Origin: JANNPJ01 sp965200525
GTDB lineage: Bacteria; Actinomycetota; Actinomycetes; Actinomycetales; Kineosporiaceae
DNA: 64,000 nt
Assembly (NCBI GenBank): GCA_965200525.1
Contig: OZ241368.1
Coordinates: 1,426,001 to 1,490,000 of the forward strand
Reading direction: 5' to 3'
Shown here one piece after another: positions 8,362 through 15,916 of this stretch. Numbering within the stretch: the stretch's first letter is position 1; each line of letters opens with the position of its first letter. Under the pieces are notes generated by a model, which saw nothing but the letters and a program-made list of their open reading frames with translations, was not told the origin of the DNA and searched no databases. The position numbers and the translations under genes were made by a program.

Positions 8362-9627
8362 GTGCCCGCTCGCGTCTCCGCCCTGGATCCGGATCACGCC
8401 TGGAACCGCTCGATGTCCGGCTGGAGCCTCGCGTTCTGGCTGTTCATGGGCCTGGCCGTGGTCCGGCTGGTCACCGCCACCGATCTGAGCGGCCGGCAGC
8501 AGGTGGTCGGGCTGGTCGCGGTGGCCGTCCTCGCCCTGGCCTACGCGGTGGTCCCGCTCACCGCCTCGGCCGTGATGACCCGGGCCAACCTGGGCTACCT
8601 GCTGCTGGCGATCGTCGTCTCCGGGGTGGCCTGTGCGGCCGACCCGACCCTGGGCCTGCTGCTGTTCATCGCCTACCCGCAGATGTGGATGTTCTCCGGC
8701 CCGACCCGCAACGGCGTGGTGCTGACCACCCTGCTGACCGTCAGCAGCGCGATCGGCTTCTTCACCGCCGACGGCTGGACCCTGCGGCACCTCTGGGTGA
8801 TCGGGCCCAGCGTCGCCGTCAGCCTGCTGTTCAGCGTGCTGATGGGGGTCTGGGTGTCGCGAATCATCGACCAGTCGGTGGACCGGGCCCTGCTGATCGA
8901 GCAGCTGGAGGCGACCCGGACCGAGCTCGGCGAGGCCCACCACAACCAGGGCGTCACGGCCGAGCGCGAGCGGATGGCCCGGGAGATCCACGACACCCTG
9001 GCCCAGGGCTTCACCAGCATCATCATGCTGGCCCAGGCGGCCCGGGCCCAGCTCGACGACGACGCCCCGGCCGCCGGCCGCCTCGACCTGATCGAGGACG
9101 TCGCCCGGGAGAACCTGAGCGAGGCCCGGGCCCTGGTCGCCGCGTTCGCCCCGGTCGCCCTGGACGGCGCGACCCTGACCGACGCCGTGCGCCGGCTGGC
9201 CCAACGGTTCGGAGTGCAGACCGGCCTCGCCGTCGACGTGGTGGTGACGGGTGAGTTGGCCGGCCTCTCCCGGGACGCCGAGGTGGTTCTGCTGCGCTCG
9301 GCCCAGGAGGCCCTGACCAACGTTCGCCGGCACGCCCGGGCCCGGCTGGTCACGGTCCGGGTGCGGGCCGCCGACGGCCGGGCCCAGATCGTGGTGACCG
9401 ACGACGGGGTCGGCTTCGGGCCCGCGGTCGCGCCCGGGTTCGGCCTGACCGGGATGCGCGACCGGGTCCGCGAGGCCGGCGGCGAGCTCGACGTGGCCAG
9501 CGCCCCCGGCCAGGGCACCACGATCAGCGTCCGGCTCCCGGTCGCCGTCGATGCGGTCGCCGTCGATGCGGTCGCCGTCGATGCGGTCGCCGTCGATGCC
9601 CTCACCGTCACCGAGGTGACCTCATGA
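8362..9627 (+). CDS. NarL/DesK-type sensor histidine kinase
   Basis: 421 aa from a GTG 14 nt after the permease stop (an ATG at 8413 is an alternative start). About five or six transmembrane helices occupy the first 165 residues. A coiled coil and a HisKA_3 domain follow, with the phospho-accepting His in ERERMAREIHDTLAQGF. The HATPase_c domain contains TNVRRHARA, TDDGVGFG and GFGLTGMRDRV. The tail carries four copies of VAVDA encoded by a perfect 15-bp repeat (9541-9600). The stop overlaps the regulator start (ATGA). Kinases of this family next to ABC-2 exporters often control exporter expression or sense membrane state. Confidence 0.92.
   Translation: MPARVSALDPDHAWNRSMSGWSLAFWLFMGLAVVRLVTATDLSGRQQVVGLVAVAVLALAYAVVPLTASAVMTRANLGYLLLAIVVSGVACAADPTLGLLLFIAYPQMWMFSGPTRNGVVLTTLLTVSSAIGFFTADGWTLRHLWVIGPSVAVSLLFSVLMGVWVSRIIDQSVDRALLIEQLEATRTELGEAHHNQGVTAERERMAREIHDTLAQGFTSIIMLAQAARAQLDDDAPAAGRLDLIEDVARENLSEARALVAAFAPVALDGATLTDAVRRLAQRFGVQTGLAVDVVVTGELAGLSRDAEVVLLRSAQEALTNVRRHARARLVTVRVRAADGRAQIVVTDDGVGFGPAVAPGFGLTGMRDRVREAGGELDVASAPGQGTTISVRLPVAVDAVAVDAVAVDAVAVDALTVTEVTS
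9541..9600 (+). repeat. Four tandem 15-bp repeats inside the kinase C terminus
   Basis: Four head-to-tail copies of gtcgccgtcgatgcg; only the final base of the last copy differs. Each encodes VAVDA. Being a multiple of three, copy number can change without a frameshift. The repeat lies after the HATPase domain, so it probably does not affect catalysis. Confidence 0.9.
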
Positions 9628-10268
9628 TCCGGGTCCTGGTCGTCGACGACCATCCGGTGGTGCGCTCCGGGCTGGTCGGCCTGCTCGACGTCGAGTCCGA
9701 CATGGAGATCGTCGGCGAGGCCGGCGACGGCGAGGAGGCGGTGGCCCGGGTGGCCGCCCTGGCCCCGGACGTCGTCCTGATGGACCTGCGGATGCCCCGG
9801 CTGGACGGCGTCGGGGCGACCGCCCGGATCACCGCCGGCCACCCGGCGTCCCGGGTCCTGGTGCTGACCACCTACGACACGGACGACGACATCGTCCGCG
9901 CGGTCGAGGCCGGGGCCAGTGGTTACCTGCTCAAGGACACCCCCCGGGCCCAGCTGGTCGAGGCGGTCCGGGCCGCCGCCCGGGGCGAGACCGTGCTGGC
10001 CCCGCCGGTGGCGGCCCGCCTGGTCTCCCGGCTGCGCTCCCCCGCCCCGGCGGCCGACCCGCTGCTCACCCCGCGCGAGGTGGAGGTGTTGCGGGCGGTC
10101 TCCCGGGGGCTGTCCAACGCCGAGATCGGCCGGGCGCTGTTCATCGGTGAGGCGACGGTGAAGACCCACCTGCTGCGCTCGTTCGCCAAGCTGGGCGTCG
10201 ACGACCGGACCCGAGCCGTGACCGCGGCCATGGAACGCGGCATCCTGCCCCCGCCGTCCTTGCGCTGA
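9624..10268 (+). CDS. NarL/LuxR-family response regulator
   Basis: 214 aa. The receiver domain has VVDDHPVV, the phospho-acceptor Asp in VVLMDLRMPRLDG and the Lys in GYLLKDT. The C-terminal LuxR helix-turn-helix reads LTPREVEVLRAVSRGLSNAE and continues GRALFIGEATVKTHL. It is the cognate partner of the overlapping kinase and probably regulates the adjacent ABC-2 exporter. Confidence 0.94.
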   Translation: MIRVLVVDDHPVVRSGLVGLLDVESDMEIVGEAGDGEEAVARVAALAPDVVLMDLRMPRLDGVGATARITAGHPASRVLVLTTYDTDDDIVRAVEAGASGYLLKDTPRAQLVEAVRAAARGETVLAPPVAARLVSRLRSPAPAADPLLTPREVEVLRAVSRGLSNAEIGRALFIGEATVKTHLLRSFAKLGVDDRTRAVTAAMERGILPPPSLR

Positions 10269-10275
10269 GGGTCGC

Positions 10276-11451
10276 TCAGCCTTCGGGGCCGACCGCGCCG
10301 TCGGTCTCCAGCACAGCCAGGTGGACGTCGGTGACCTCCAGCCAGGCCAGGGCGTCGACCAGGCGCGCGAACCGGGGCAGCCGGTGCAGCCGGGCGTTCC
10401 AGCAGAAGACGTCGTACCGCCACTGGGAGGTGTACTCGGCCAGCTCGATCGCCGTCACCCGGCCCAGCGCGGCCCGGGCGGCGGCCAGTGACCGCAGCAC
10501 GGCCGCGATCTCGTAGCCGTTGCCGGTGCGGCGGTGCCGGATCCGCCGCCACCAGAGCCGCCGGCGGATTCCGGCCAGCAGGTCCCGGCGCTCGGCCAGG
10601 ACGCCGACCCAGTAGCTCGGCAGGCACCCGACCAGTACCGAACGCCGGTCGTGGATCAGCGCGTACAGGCCCTCGGCCAGGACGTCGCCGAACTCCTCCT
10701 GCCGGGCCCGATGCGGGTCGTGGAACGGGTCGTAGCCGACCTGGGTGACGTTGCCGGCCAGGCCGACCGCCCGGCGGAGGACGAAATCGTGGATGAACAG
10801 CCAGTCCTCGTTGTAGACCGGCGGGAAGAACGGCAGCGCGCCGGTCAGCTCGACCAGCAGGGCGCCGGCGGCCATGAACACGTCCTGCTCCTGGCCGCTG
10901 CTGCGCCGGGCGTGACAGACCACCGAGTTGTCCGGGAACTCGGGATATCTCCAGCCGACCACGGGCAGGTCCGGCGACAGCGCGGCGGCGGCGGCGGCCA
11001 CCTCGGCCGCGGTCAGGGCCCGGATGTCGTCGTCCAGGAACAGCACTCGGCGCCAGCCCAGCATCCGCCCGAGCAGCAGGCCGAGGTTCCGCTTGTTGGC
11101 CGTGTCCAGGTAGGGCTGGGCCAGCGCGGTGACCGGGCGCTGGGTGCGCAGGCTCAGCAACGGATGCTTCAGGGTCGAGTAGAACGTGACCGCGCCGCCG
11201 TCCGTGGCCCCGAACAGCGACACGGCCGCCTGGGCCTGGGAATCACCGCTGCACAGGACGATCAGCGGGCAGTCGAGTTCGCGGGCCAGCGCGATCGCGG
11301 CGGTCAGGAACGACGCCGGGCGCTTGGTCGGGACGACGATCGCGTCGATCCGCTCCGGCGGCCGGCGACCGGAACAGGGCACCAGCAAGCCGACGTGCGA
11401 GGTCCGATGGATGCCGAACCTCCCGCGGGCCCTGGGTCCAGGTTGAGCCAT
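10276..11451 (-). CDS. Glycosyltransferase-like protein A (GT-A-like, DDD motif)
   Basis: 391 aa, no signal peptide or clear membrane helix. The fold pattern suggests a nucleotide-sugar-dependent GT-A enzyme: a Rossmann-like start (IDAIVVPTKRP, LIVLCSGD), the acidic metal-binding candidate LFLDDDIR (D140-D142), and a later acidic motif YNEDWLF (214-217). It shares many positions with the next gene upstream (452 aa): LIVLCS, KRN with LLL, LFLDDD, PDNS, YNEDW, YDPF and EFGD. The two are therefore paralogues. It is third in the minus-strand set XRE, protein B, protein A, 40 nt after protein B. The acceptor and sugar are unknown. Enzymatic function is inferred from motifs and is not certain. Confidence 0.65.
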   Translation of the reverse strand: MAQPGPRARGRFGIHRTSHVGLLVPCSGRRPPERIDAIVVPTKRPASFLTAAIALARELDCPLIVLCSGDSQAQAAVSLFGATDGGAVTFYSTLKHPLLSLRTQRPVTALAQPYLDTANKRNLGLLLGRMLGWRRVLFLDDDIRALTAAEVAAAAAALSPDLPVVGWRYPEFPDNSVVCHARRSSGQEQDVFMAAGALLVELTGALPFFPPVYNEDWLFIHDFVLRRAVGLAGNVTQVGYDPFHDPHRARQEEFGDVLAEGLYALIHDRRSVLVGCLPSYWVGVLAERRDLLAGIRRRLWWRRIRHRRTGNGYEIAAVLRSLAAARAALGRVTAIELAEYTSQWRYDVFCWNARLHRLPRFARLVDALAWLEVTDVHLAVLETDGAVGPEG

Positions 11452-11491
11452 TCATCGTGACCCGGGACCGGACCGATGGCAAGGGCGGGGC

Positions 11492-12850
11492 CTAGCGGTC
11501 GGCGCCGACCGCCACCCTGTCCTTGGCCCGGGCCGGGGCCGAGCGGCGGGGGCGCGGTGGTACCGGCGGAGGATCCCACATCAGTTCCACCCGACCGGCC
11601 AGGCCGACCGGGGCCAGATCCGCACCCAGGCGCTCGAGGATCGACTCCCGGGTCCAGCCGCCCTCGGCCGAGCCCTGCGGCTCCGGGGCCATCCGGGCCC
11701 ACAGGCCTCGCCAGCACTTCTCGTCGATCAGCCAGGCCTTGATCCAGGCTCGCAGCTGTCGAGCCTGGATCCGGGCCGCCGCGGTCGCGGCCGCGTTCAC
11801 GGCCGCCTGCACCCGGTCGAACTGACCGGTCTCCCGGCCGGCGGGGCGACGCGGGTTCTCGGTCTCCAGCTGCCGACCCAACTCGCGCAGGAAGGTTCGG
11901 CGCCGGCGCAGGGCTGAACGCCAGAACGACGACCGGGAGAACTGCCGGACCAGGTCCGGGCCGGGCCGGCCGGGCTGATGGCCGGGCTGATGGCTGGACT
12001 GATGGCTCAGCAGGGTGAACAGGCTTTCGGCAATCAGGTCACCGAACTCCTGGGCCGGCGCGTTGCCGAGCCGGCGGAACGGGTCGTAGGCGAGCTGGTT
12101 CAGCGAGCCGAGGTGCACCACTTCTCGCCCGACCAGCAACGGGAAGAGAAAGAACCAGTCCTCGTTGTAGATCCCGAGCGGGAAGTGCGGCACGTCGTCG
12201 TCGATCCGGACCAGCAGGCCGCCCCCGCCGATGAAGCAGCCCTGCCGACCGTGCGGCGGCTTGCGCAGTCGCCGGTAGGCGTGCGAGACGGCGGAGTTGT
12301 CCGGGTAGTCGAGGAACTTCCAGCCGGCCGCCCGATGGCTGCCCGCCTCCATCACGGCCACCGCCCGGCGGACCTGCCCGGGATCGACCCGGCGCACGTC
12401 GTCGTCCAGGAACAACACGTGGGCCAGGCTCAGCCGGCGGGCCAGCAGCAACGCCGCGTTGCGCTTGACCGCGGTGTCGCTGTCCCAGCCGTGCCGACCG
12501 GCGCACTCCAGCGTGCGTGAGCGCTGCGGGAACGTGTAGCCCTCCATGTCGACGATGAGGACCGGCACCTGCGGGTCGAACAGGGCCAGCTGCCGCCGGA
12601 CGTCGTCCTGGCGACATTCCCGGCTGCACAGCACGATCAGCATGTGCCCGGCCACCCGGGCCACCTTGGCCGCCTGCTGCAGGTGAGTCGCGTCCCGCGC
12701 GGCCGGCACCGCGACCGCCCCCACCCGGCGGCCGTCCGGATGGGCCCGCTCGCCCGCCGCCACCGCCGAGGCCTTGCTGCCGGCCAGCAACCGCCCGTGG
12801 TCGGGCTCGTAGGGCCGGCCGGCCGGCCCCCGGGCCGGGCCCCGCCTCAC
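11492..12850 (-). CDS. Glycosyltransferase-like protein B (paralogue of protein A)
   Basis: 452 aa. Core motifs match protein A: LIVLCSRE, VKRNAALLLARRL, LFLDDDVRR (D149-D151), YPDNSAVSHAYRR, GGGGLLV, IYNEDWFF (229-232), YDPF and EFGDLIAESLF. A linker after residue 282 contains a short HQPG repeat, and there is an extra C-terminal region of about 120 residues that is Arg-rich with a Pro/Arg tail. The GTG start overlaps the stop of the XRE gene (GTGA), so the two are translationally coupled. Function beyond a probable GT-A fold is not known. Confidence 0.65.
   Translation of the reverse strand: MRRGPARGPAGRPYEPDHGRLLAGSKASAVAAGERAHPDGRRVGAVAVPAARDATHLQQAAKVARVAGHMLIVLCSRECRQDDVRRQLALFDPQVPVLIVDMEGYTFPQRSRTLECAGRHGWDSDTAVKRNAALLLARRLSLAHVLFLDDDVRRVDPGQVRRAVAVMEAGSHRAAGWKFLDYPDNSAVSHAYRRLRKPPHGRQGCFIGGGGLLVRIDDDVPHFPLGIYNEDWFFLFPLLVGREVVHLGSLNQLAYDPFRRLGNAPAQEFGDLIAESLFTLLSHQSSHQPGHQPGRPGPDLVRQFSRSSFWRSALRRRRTFLRELGRQLETENPRRPAGRETGQFDRVQAAVNAAATAAARIQARQLRAWIKAWLIDEKCWRGLWARMAPEPQGSAEGGWTRESILERLGADLAPVGLAGRVELMWDPPPVPPRPRRSAPARAKDRVAVGADR
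11970..12005 (-). repeat. Three 12-bp tandem repeats in the glycosyltransferase-like B gene
   Basis: Two perfect copies of ccgggctgatgg followed by one copy with two changes. On the coding strand they give a His-Gln-rich linker (HQ/S-PG units) after the conserved core. In frame, so length-variable without disrupting translation. Confidence 0.8.
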
Positions 12851-14046
12851 GAGCTCATGCGCAGACGATTGGCGGCCCGGCCCAGGTCAGGGGTGATGGT
12901 GTTGTCGGACGCGAACACCGGTACCCGGAAGAGAATCCAGAAGTCCTCGAAGGTGAGCGTGTTCATCAGCCACTGCTCGTTCCGGGCCCGGAACCGGGCG
13001 TCGGTGAAGGCCCGGACGGCTCCGTAGGTGCCCCGGCTGAACATGCCGGAGATCAGCGTCAGCCGGGCGGTCGGATTCAGCGGGTTGCGGCTGCGCACGA
13101 TCATCGCGACGTCGGAGATCAGCTCCGGGGCCCCCCGGGTCACCGTCCGCGGACGGTCGGGGTCGGTCTCGTCCCGCTGAAAACTCGGCCCGTACTCCTC
13201 GCGCTTGCTCACCTGTTGCTCCGGATCGGAGGTGGGCCGGCCCTCGCTGTCGACGGCGACCACGAACCGGCCGCCGTACTCGGCGTCCTCGTCCGGCCAG
13301 CGGGTGGTCACCGGAAGTTGCAGGGCATCGCGGAACGCCTTGACCGCCGAGGTGTCGCCCAGCGGCAGCGGACTGATCTCGGCGTCACCGCCCCCGAGCA
13401 CGACCACGTGCCCGGTGAGCTGATCGGACGACGTGACCCGGTCGTACGTGAGCCAGCGGACGTCGGCGGTCGGGTTCTCGGCCCGGATGTGACCGACGAG
13501 CTCGAGCAGCGCGTCGATGTCGCCGTTGCCGAGGTTGCGTACGGCATTGGGGTGCGAAGGATTGGTGGCGTACTGGGTGACCAGGGGCAGGTTGCCCTGC
13601 TCGGCCCGCTCGGGGGTGTAGTCGAGCTGGCGCTGGCTCAGCGGGGTGCAGAGGATGGTGATCGGCTGCCCGTCGGGGAAGTACCAGAACCGCCCGCCCA
13701 GGGCCCCGGTGTCCCGGGGCACAGGGGTCGGCCCCTGCAGGGCCTCCTCGCGCAGCCGGACCAGCTCGTCGATCAGGTCACCGCGAACCCGCTCCTCCTC
13801 GGCGGTCAGATCCTCGGCCGCGATCAGCGCCGGAGGCTTTCGGGCCAGAGATCGCCGGGTGGCGAAGAACCGGGCGTAGCCGTTGAGCCGTTCCTCCGGC
13901 GGAACCGCCTGGCCGCCCTCCCAGGAACTGACCAGGGCCCCGCTCAGACCCAGCGCATCCGAGAGCTGCCTCTGGGTCACCCCCCAGCCATGCCGCAGCC
14001 CGCGCAGGCGCTCATTGAGCGCTCGCGGCGGCGTCGCGTCGGTCAT
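12847..14046 (-). CDS. XRE-family regulator with a large C-terminal Rossmann-like domain
   Basis: 399 aa. Residues about 10-70 form an XRE helix-turn-helix (LNERLRGLRHGWGVTQRQLS, then GLSGALVSSWEGGQAVP). The remaining 280 residues are a separate domain, with ITILCTPLS, DIDALLELVGHIRAENP, HVVVLGGGDAE and a late LISGMFSRGTYGAVRAFTD segment. From memory, this domain occurs in many uncharacterised actinobacterial XRE proteins and looks like a ligand- or nucleotide-binding Rossmann fold. The ATG at 14046 is preceded by GGGGAG. A perfect 8-6-8 palindrome lies 26 nt upstream and is a likely self-operator. The gene is coupled to the two glycosyltransferase-like genes downstream. Confidence 0.75.
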   Translation of the reverse strand: MTDATPPRALNERLRGLRHGWGVTQRQLSDALGLSGALVSSWEGGQAVPPEERLNGYARFFATRRSLARKPPALIAAEDLTAEEERVRGDLIDELVRLREEALQGPTPVPRDTGALGGRFWYFPDGQPITILCTPLSQRQLDYTPERAEQGNLPLVTQYATNPSHPNAVRNLGNGDIDALLELVGHIRAENPTADVRWLTYDRVTSSDQLTGHVVVLGGGDAEISPLPLGDTSAVKAFRDALQLPVTTRWPDEDAEYGGRFVVAVDSEGRPTSDPEQQVSKREEYGPSFQRDETDPDRPRTVTRGAPELISDVAMIVRSRNPLNPTARLTLISGMFSRGTYGAVRAFTDARFRARNEQWLMNTLTFEDFWILFRVPVFASDNTITPDLGRAANRLRMSS

Positions 14047-14071
14047 CGGCGCTCCCCAGTTGGGTTCAGCG

Positions 14072-14093
14072 ACTTCAGTGATCTGACTGAAGT
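14072..14093. promoter_or_regulatory. Operator candidate 1 for the XRE regulator
   Basis: Perfect 8-6-8 inverted repeat: acttcagt, six bases gatctg, actgaagt. Its 18-bp core TTCAGT-N6-ACTGAA recurs at 14257. It lies 26 nt upstream of the XRE start codon. Confidence 0.65.
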
Positions 14094-14256
14094 TACCCTA
14101 GACCTGACTGGACAGGTACAGGCAGTCATCGAGGACTCGATTTGATCACTTACCGTGGGATAGCCAGGAGATTACGCGGCGCTTGCCCGAGGATGGGGGC
14201 AAACTTGCTGCCAAATCACCACTTGTGCTAGGAGCGAACAGGCTGCAACACTGATT

Positions 14257-14274
14257 TTCAGTTAAACAACTGAA
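14257..14274. promoter_or_regulatory. Operator candidate 2 for the XRE regulator
   Basis: TTCAGT-taaaca-ACTGAA, the same arms and spacer length as the site at 14072-14093. The 11-bp string actgaagttac is shared by both sites. Centre-to-centre distance is 183 bp. It is placed to act on the rightward small membrane protein gene or as the partner of a DNA loop. Confidence 0.6.
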
Positions 14275-14407
14275 GTTACAGCCCTCCCCTTCCGGAGAGC
14301 ACGGGTTGGTCAGCGTCGACCAACTGCGGGGGCACGGTCGCCAACGCACCTGATCACGCGTCACTGGAGGAAGCACCGCACCAGAAGCAGCCCAGGAGGT
14401 ACCAGAA

Positions 14408-14677
14408 ATGCTCGTAGAAACTTTTGTTCACAGCACTGCCCCGGTCGCATCCGAGATCGCCGAGAGCGACGGATCGAGCGCCGGATCGTCCCTGCTCGTG
14501 ATCATCGCCGTCGTGATCGGCGTGATCTGGCTCTTCTCGTTGCTCGGTGGTTCCGAGCAGCCCGTCGTCGTGGTGGTGCAGCGAGCCCCCGGCGCGTTCC
14601 TCGGCTGGACGGTGATCGCGATCGCGGCGGCCATCGTCTTCTTCGTCTACATCGCACCGGCCACCGGCACCAGCTGA
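14408..14677 (+). CDS. Small two-helix membrane protein
   Basis: 89 aa. An N-terminal region of about 27 residues is followed by helix 1 (SLLVIIAVVIGVIWLFSLLG), a short basic/polar loop (QRAPGAF) and helix 2 (TVIAIAAAIVFFVYIAPA). It has an unusually strong Shine-Dalgarno (aggaggt, 7 nt before the ATG), which supports it as a real gene. It is divergent from the XRE/glycosyltransferase-like set and shares its operator region. No recognised domain; function unknown. Confidence 0.65.
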   Translation: MLVETFVHSTAPVASEIAESDGSSAGSSLLVIIAVVIGVIWLFSLLGGSEQPVVVVVQRAPGAFLGWTVIAIAAAIVFFVYIAPATGTS

Positions 14678-14824
14678 CCGGCGTTCCGGCGGGGTGGGGC
14701 TGCCCGAGGGGAGAGCCCCGACCCCGCCTGAACACGACCGCTCCGACCACCGGTACATCGCGACTACACCGGGCCGAAACCTGAATTGGGCAGAGGACCC
14801 ACCAGCAACTGGCAGAATCTGTGC

Positions 14825-15916
14825 ATGCATCGCCCTACACCGGGCGACGGTCAGGTTACTGATCGTGCCCGGCCCCTCGAAGCCCGGTCCGTCGAGTCGC
14901 TCACCAAAGCTCACTTGCACCTGCACTTCACCGGTTCCATGAGACCGGAGACCTTGAAGGACCTGGCCGAGAAGCACCGGATCCGGCTCCCCGAGAGCCT
15001 GCGCGAGCACCACCTGCTGCGGCTGACTCCGGACGAGCGCGGCTGGTTCCGGTTCCAGCGGATGTACGACGCGGCCCGCAACTGCGTGCGCGACGAGCCG
15101 GACATGCGCCGCCTGGTCCAGGAGGCGGCCGAGGACGACGCCGCCGAGGGCTCACGCTGGCTCGAGATCCAGGTCGACCCGACCTCGTACGCGGCCCACG
15201 TCGGTGGCCTCACCCCGGCTCTGGAAATCGTGCTCGACGCCGCCCGGGACGCGTCCCGGACCACCGGCTGCCAGGTGGCGATCATCGTCGCGGCCAGCCG
15301 GATGCGGCACCCGCTGGACGCCCGGACCCTGGCCCGCCTCGCCGTCCGCTACGCCGGCGAGGGCGCCGGCACGGTGGTCGGGTTCGGCCTCAGCAACGAC
15401 GAGCGCCGCGGCGACACCGAGGAGTTCGCCGGAGCCTTCCGGATCGCCCGGAACGCCGGCCTGGCCAGCGTGCCGCACAGCGGCGAACTGCTCGGCCCGG
15501 ACCACGTCCGCCGGACGCTGGCCTACCTGAACCCGGACCGGCTCGGTCACGGCGTCCGCTCGGCCGAGGACCCGGAGACGCTCTCCCGGATCGTCGACTC
15601 CGGGGTCGCCCTCGAGGTGTGCCCGGCCAGCAACGTGGCCCTCGGCGTCTACCCGACGATGGCCGACGTGCCGCTGCGGACCCTGGTCGACTCCGGGGCC
15701 CGGATCGCTCTCGGCGCCGACGACCCGCTGCTGTTCGGGCCGCGGCTGGCCGAGCAGTACCGAGCCGCCCGCGACGTGCACGGTCTGGACGACGCCGAAC
15801 TGGCCGGCCTGGCGGCCGGGTCGATCGAGGCCTCCTGCGCCCCCACCGACGTCAAGAAGCGGCTGCTGGAGGACGTCCGGACCTGGCTCGACGGCCCGGC
15901 TACAGCGCGCAGTTGA
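14825..15916 (+). CDS. add: Adenosine deaminase family protein
   Basis: 363 aa. The metal ligands are in AHLHLHFTGSMRPETL, the HSGE motif in VPHSGELLGPDHV, GHGVRS follows, and the catalytic Asp region is LGADDPLLFG. Members hydrolyse adenosine (or adenine) to inosine (hypoxanthine) plus ammonia using a zinc ion. The first seven sheets/helices look complete. ATG at 14825 was chosen. The stop overlaps the end of convergent murB by 17 bp. Substrate preference (adenosine versus adenine or a modified base) cannot be told from sequence. Confidence 0.87.
   Translation: MHRPTPGDGQVTDRARPLEARSVESLTKAHLHLHFTGSMRPETLKDLAEKHRIRLPESLREHHLLRLTPDERGWFRFQRMYDAARNCVRDEPDMRRLVQEAAEDDAAEGSRWLEIQVDPTSYAAHVGGLTPALEIVLDAARDASRTTGCQVAIIVAASRMRHPLDARTLARLAVRYAGEGAGTVVGFGLSNDERRGDTEEFAGAFRIARNAGLASVPHSGELLGPDHVRRTLAYLNPDRLGHGVRSAEDPETLSRIVDSGVALEVCPASNVALGVYPTMADVPLRTLVDSGARIALGADDPLLFGPRLAEQYRAARDVHGLDDAELAGLAAGSIEASCAPTDVKKRLLEDVRTWLDGPATARS

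Larger units (their letters stand above)
14047..14407. promoter_or_regulatory. Divergent control region between the XRE gene and the small membrane protein gene
   Basis: 361 bp with no convincing gene and noticeably lower GC than its surroundings. It holds two palindromes of the same design (TTCAGT-N6-ACTGAA), listed separately, and a 6-12-6 inverted repeat tgactg/cagtca at 14105-14128. A strong Shine-Dalgarno aggaggt sits at 14394-14400. A 76-codon open frame on the minus strand (14146-14376) is not supported by codon use or a ribosome binding site. Confidence 0.7.

Noticed and set aside
14146..14376. 76-codon minus-strand ORF in the XRE divergent region
   Set aside because: No ribosome binding site, no homology and atypical composition; it overlaps one of the two operator-like palindromes.
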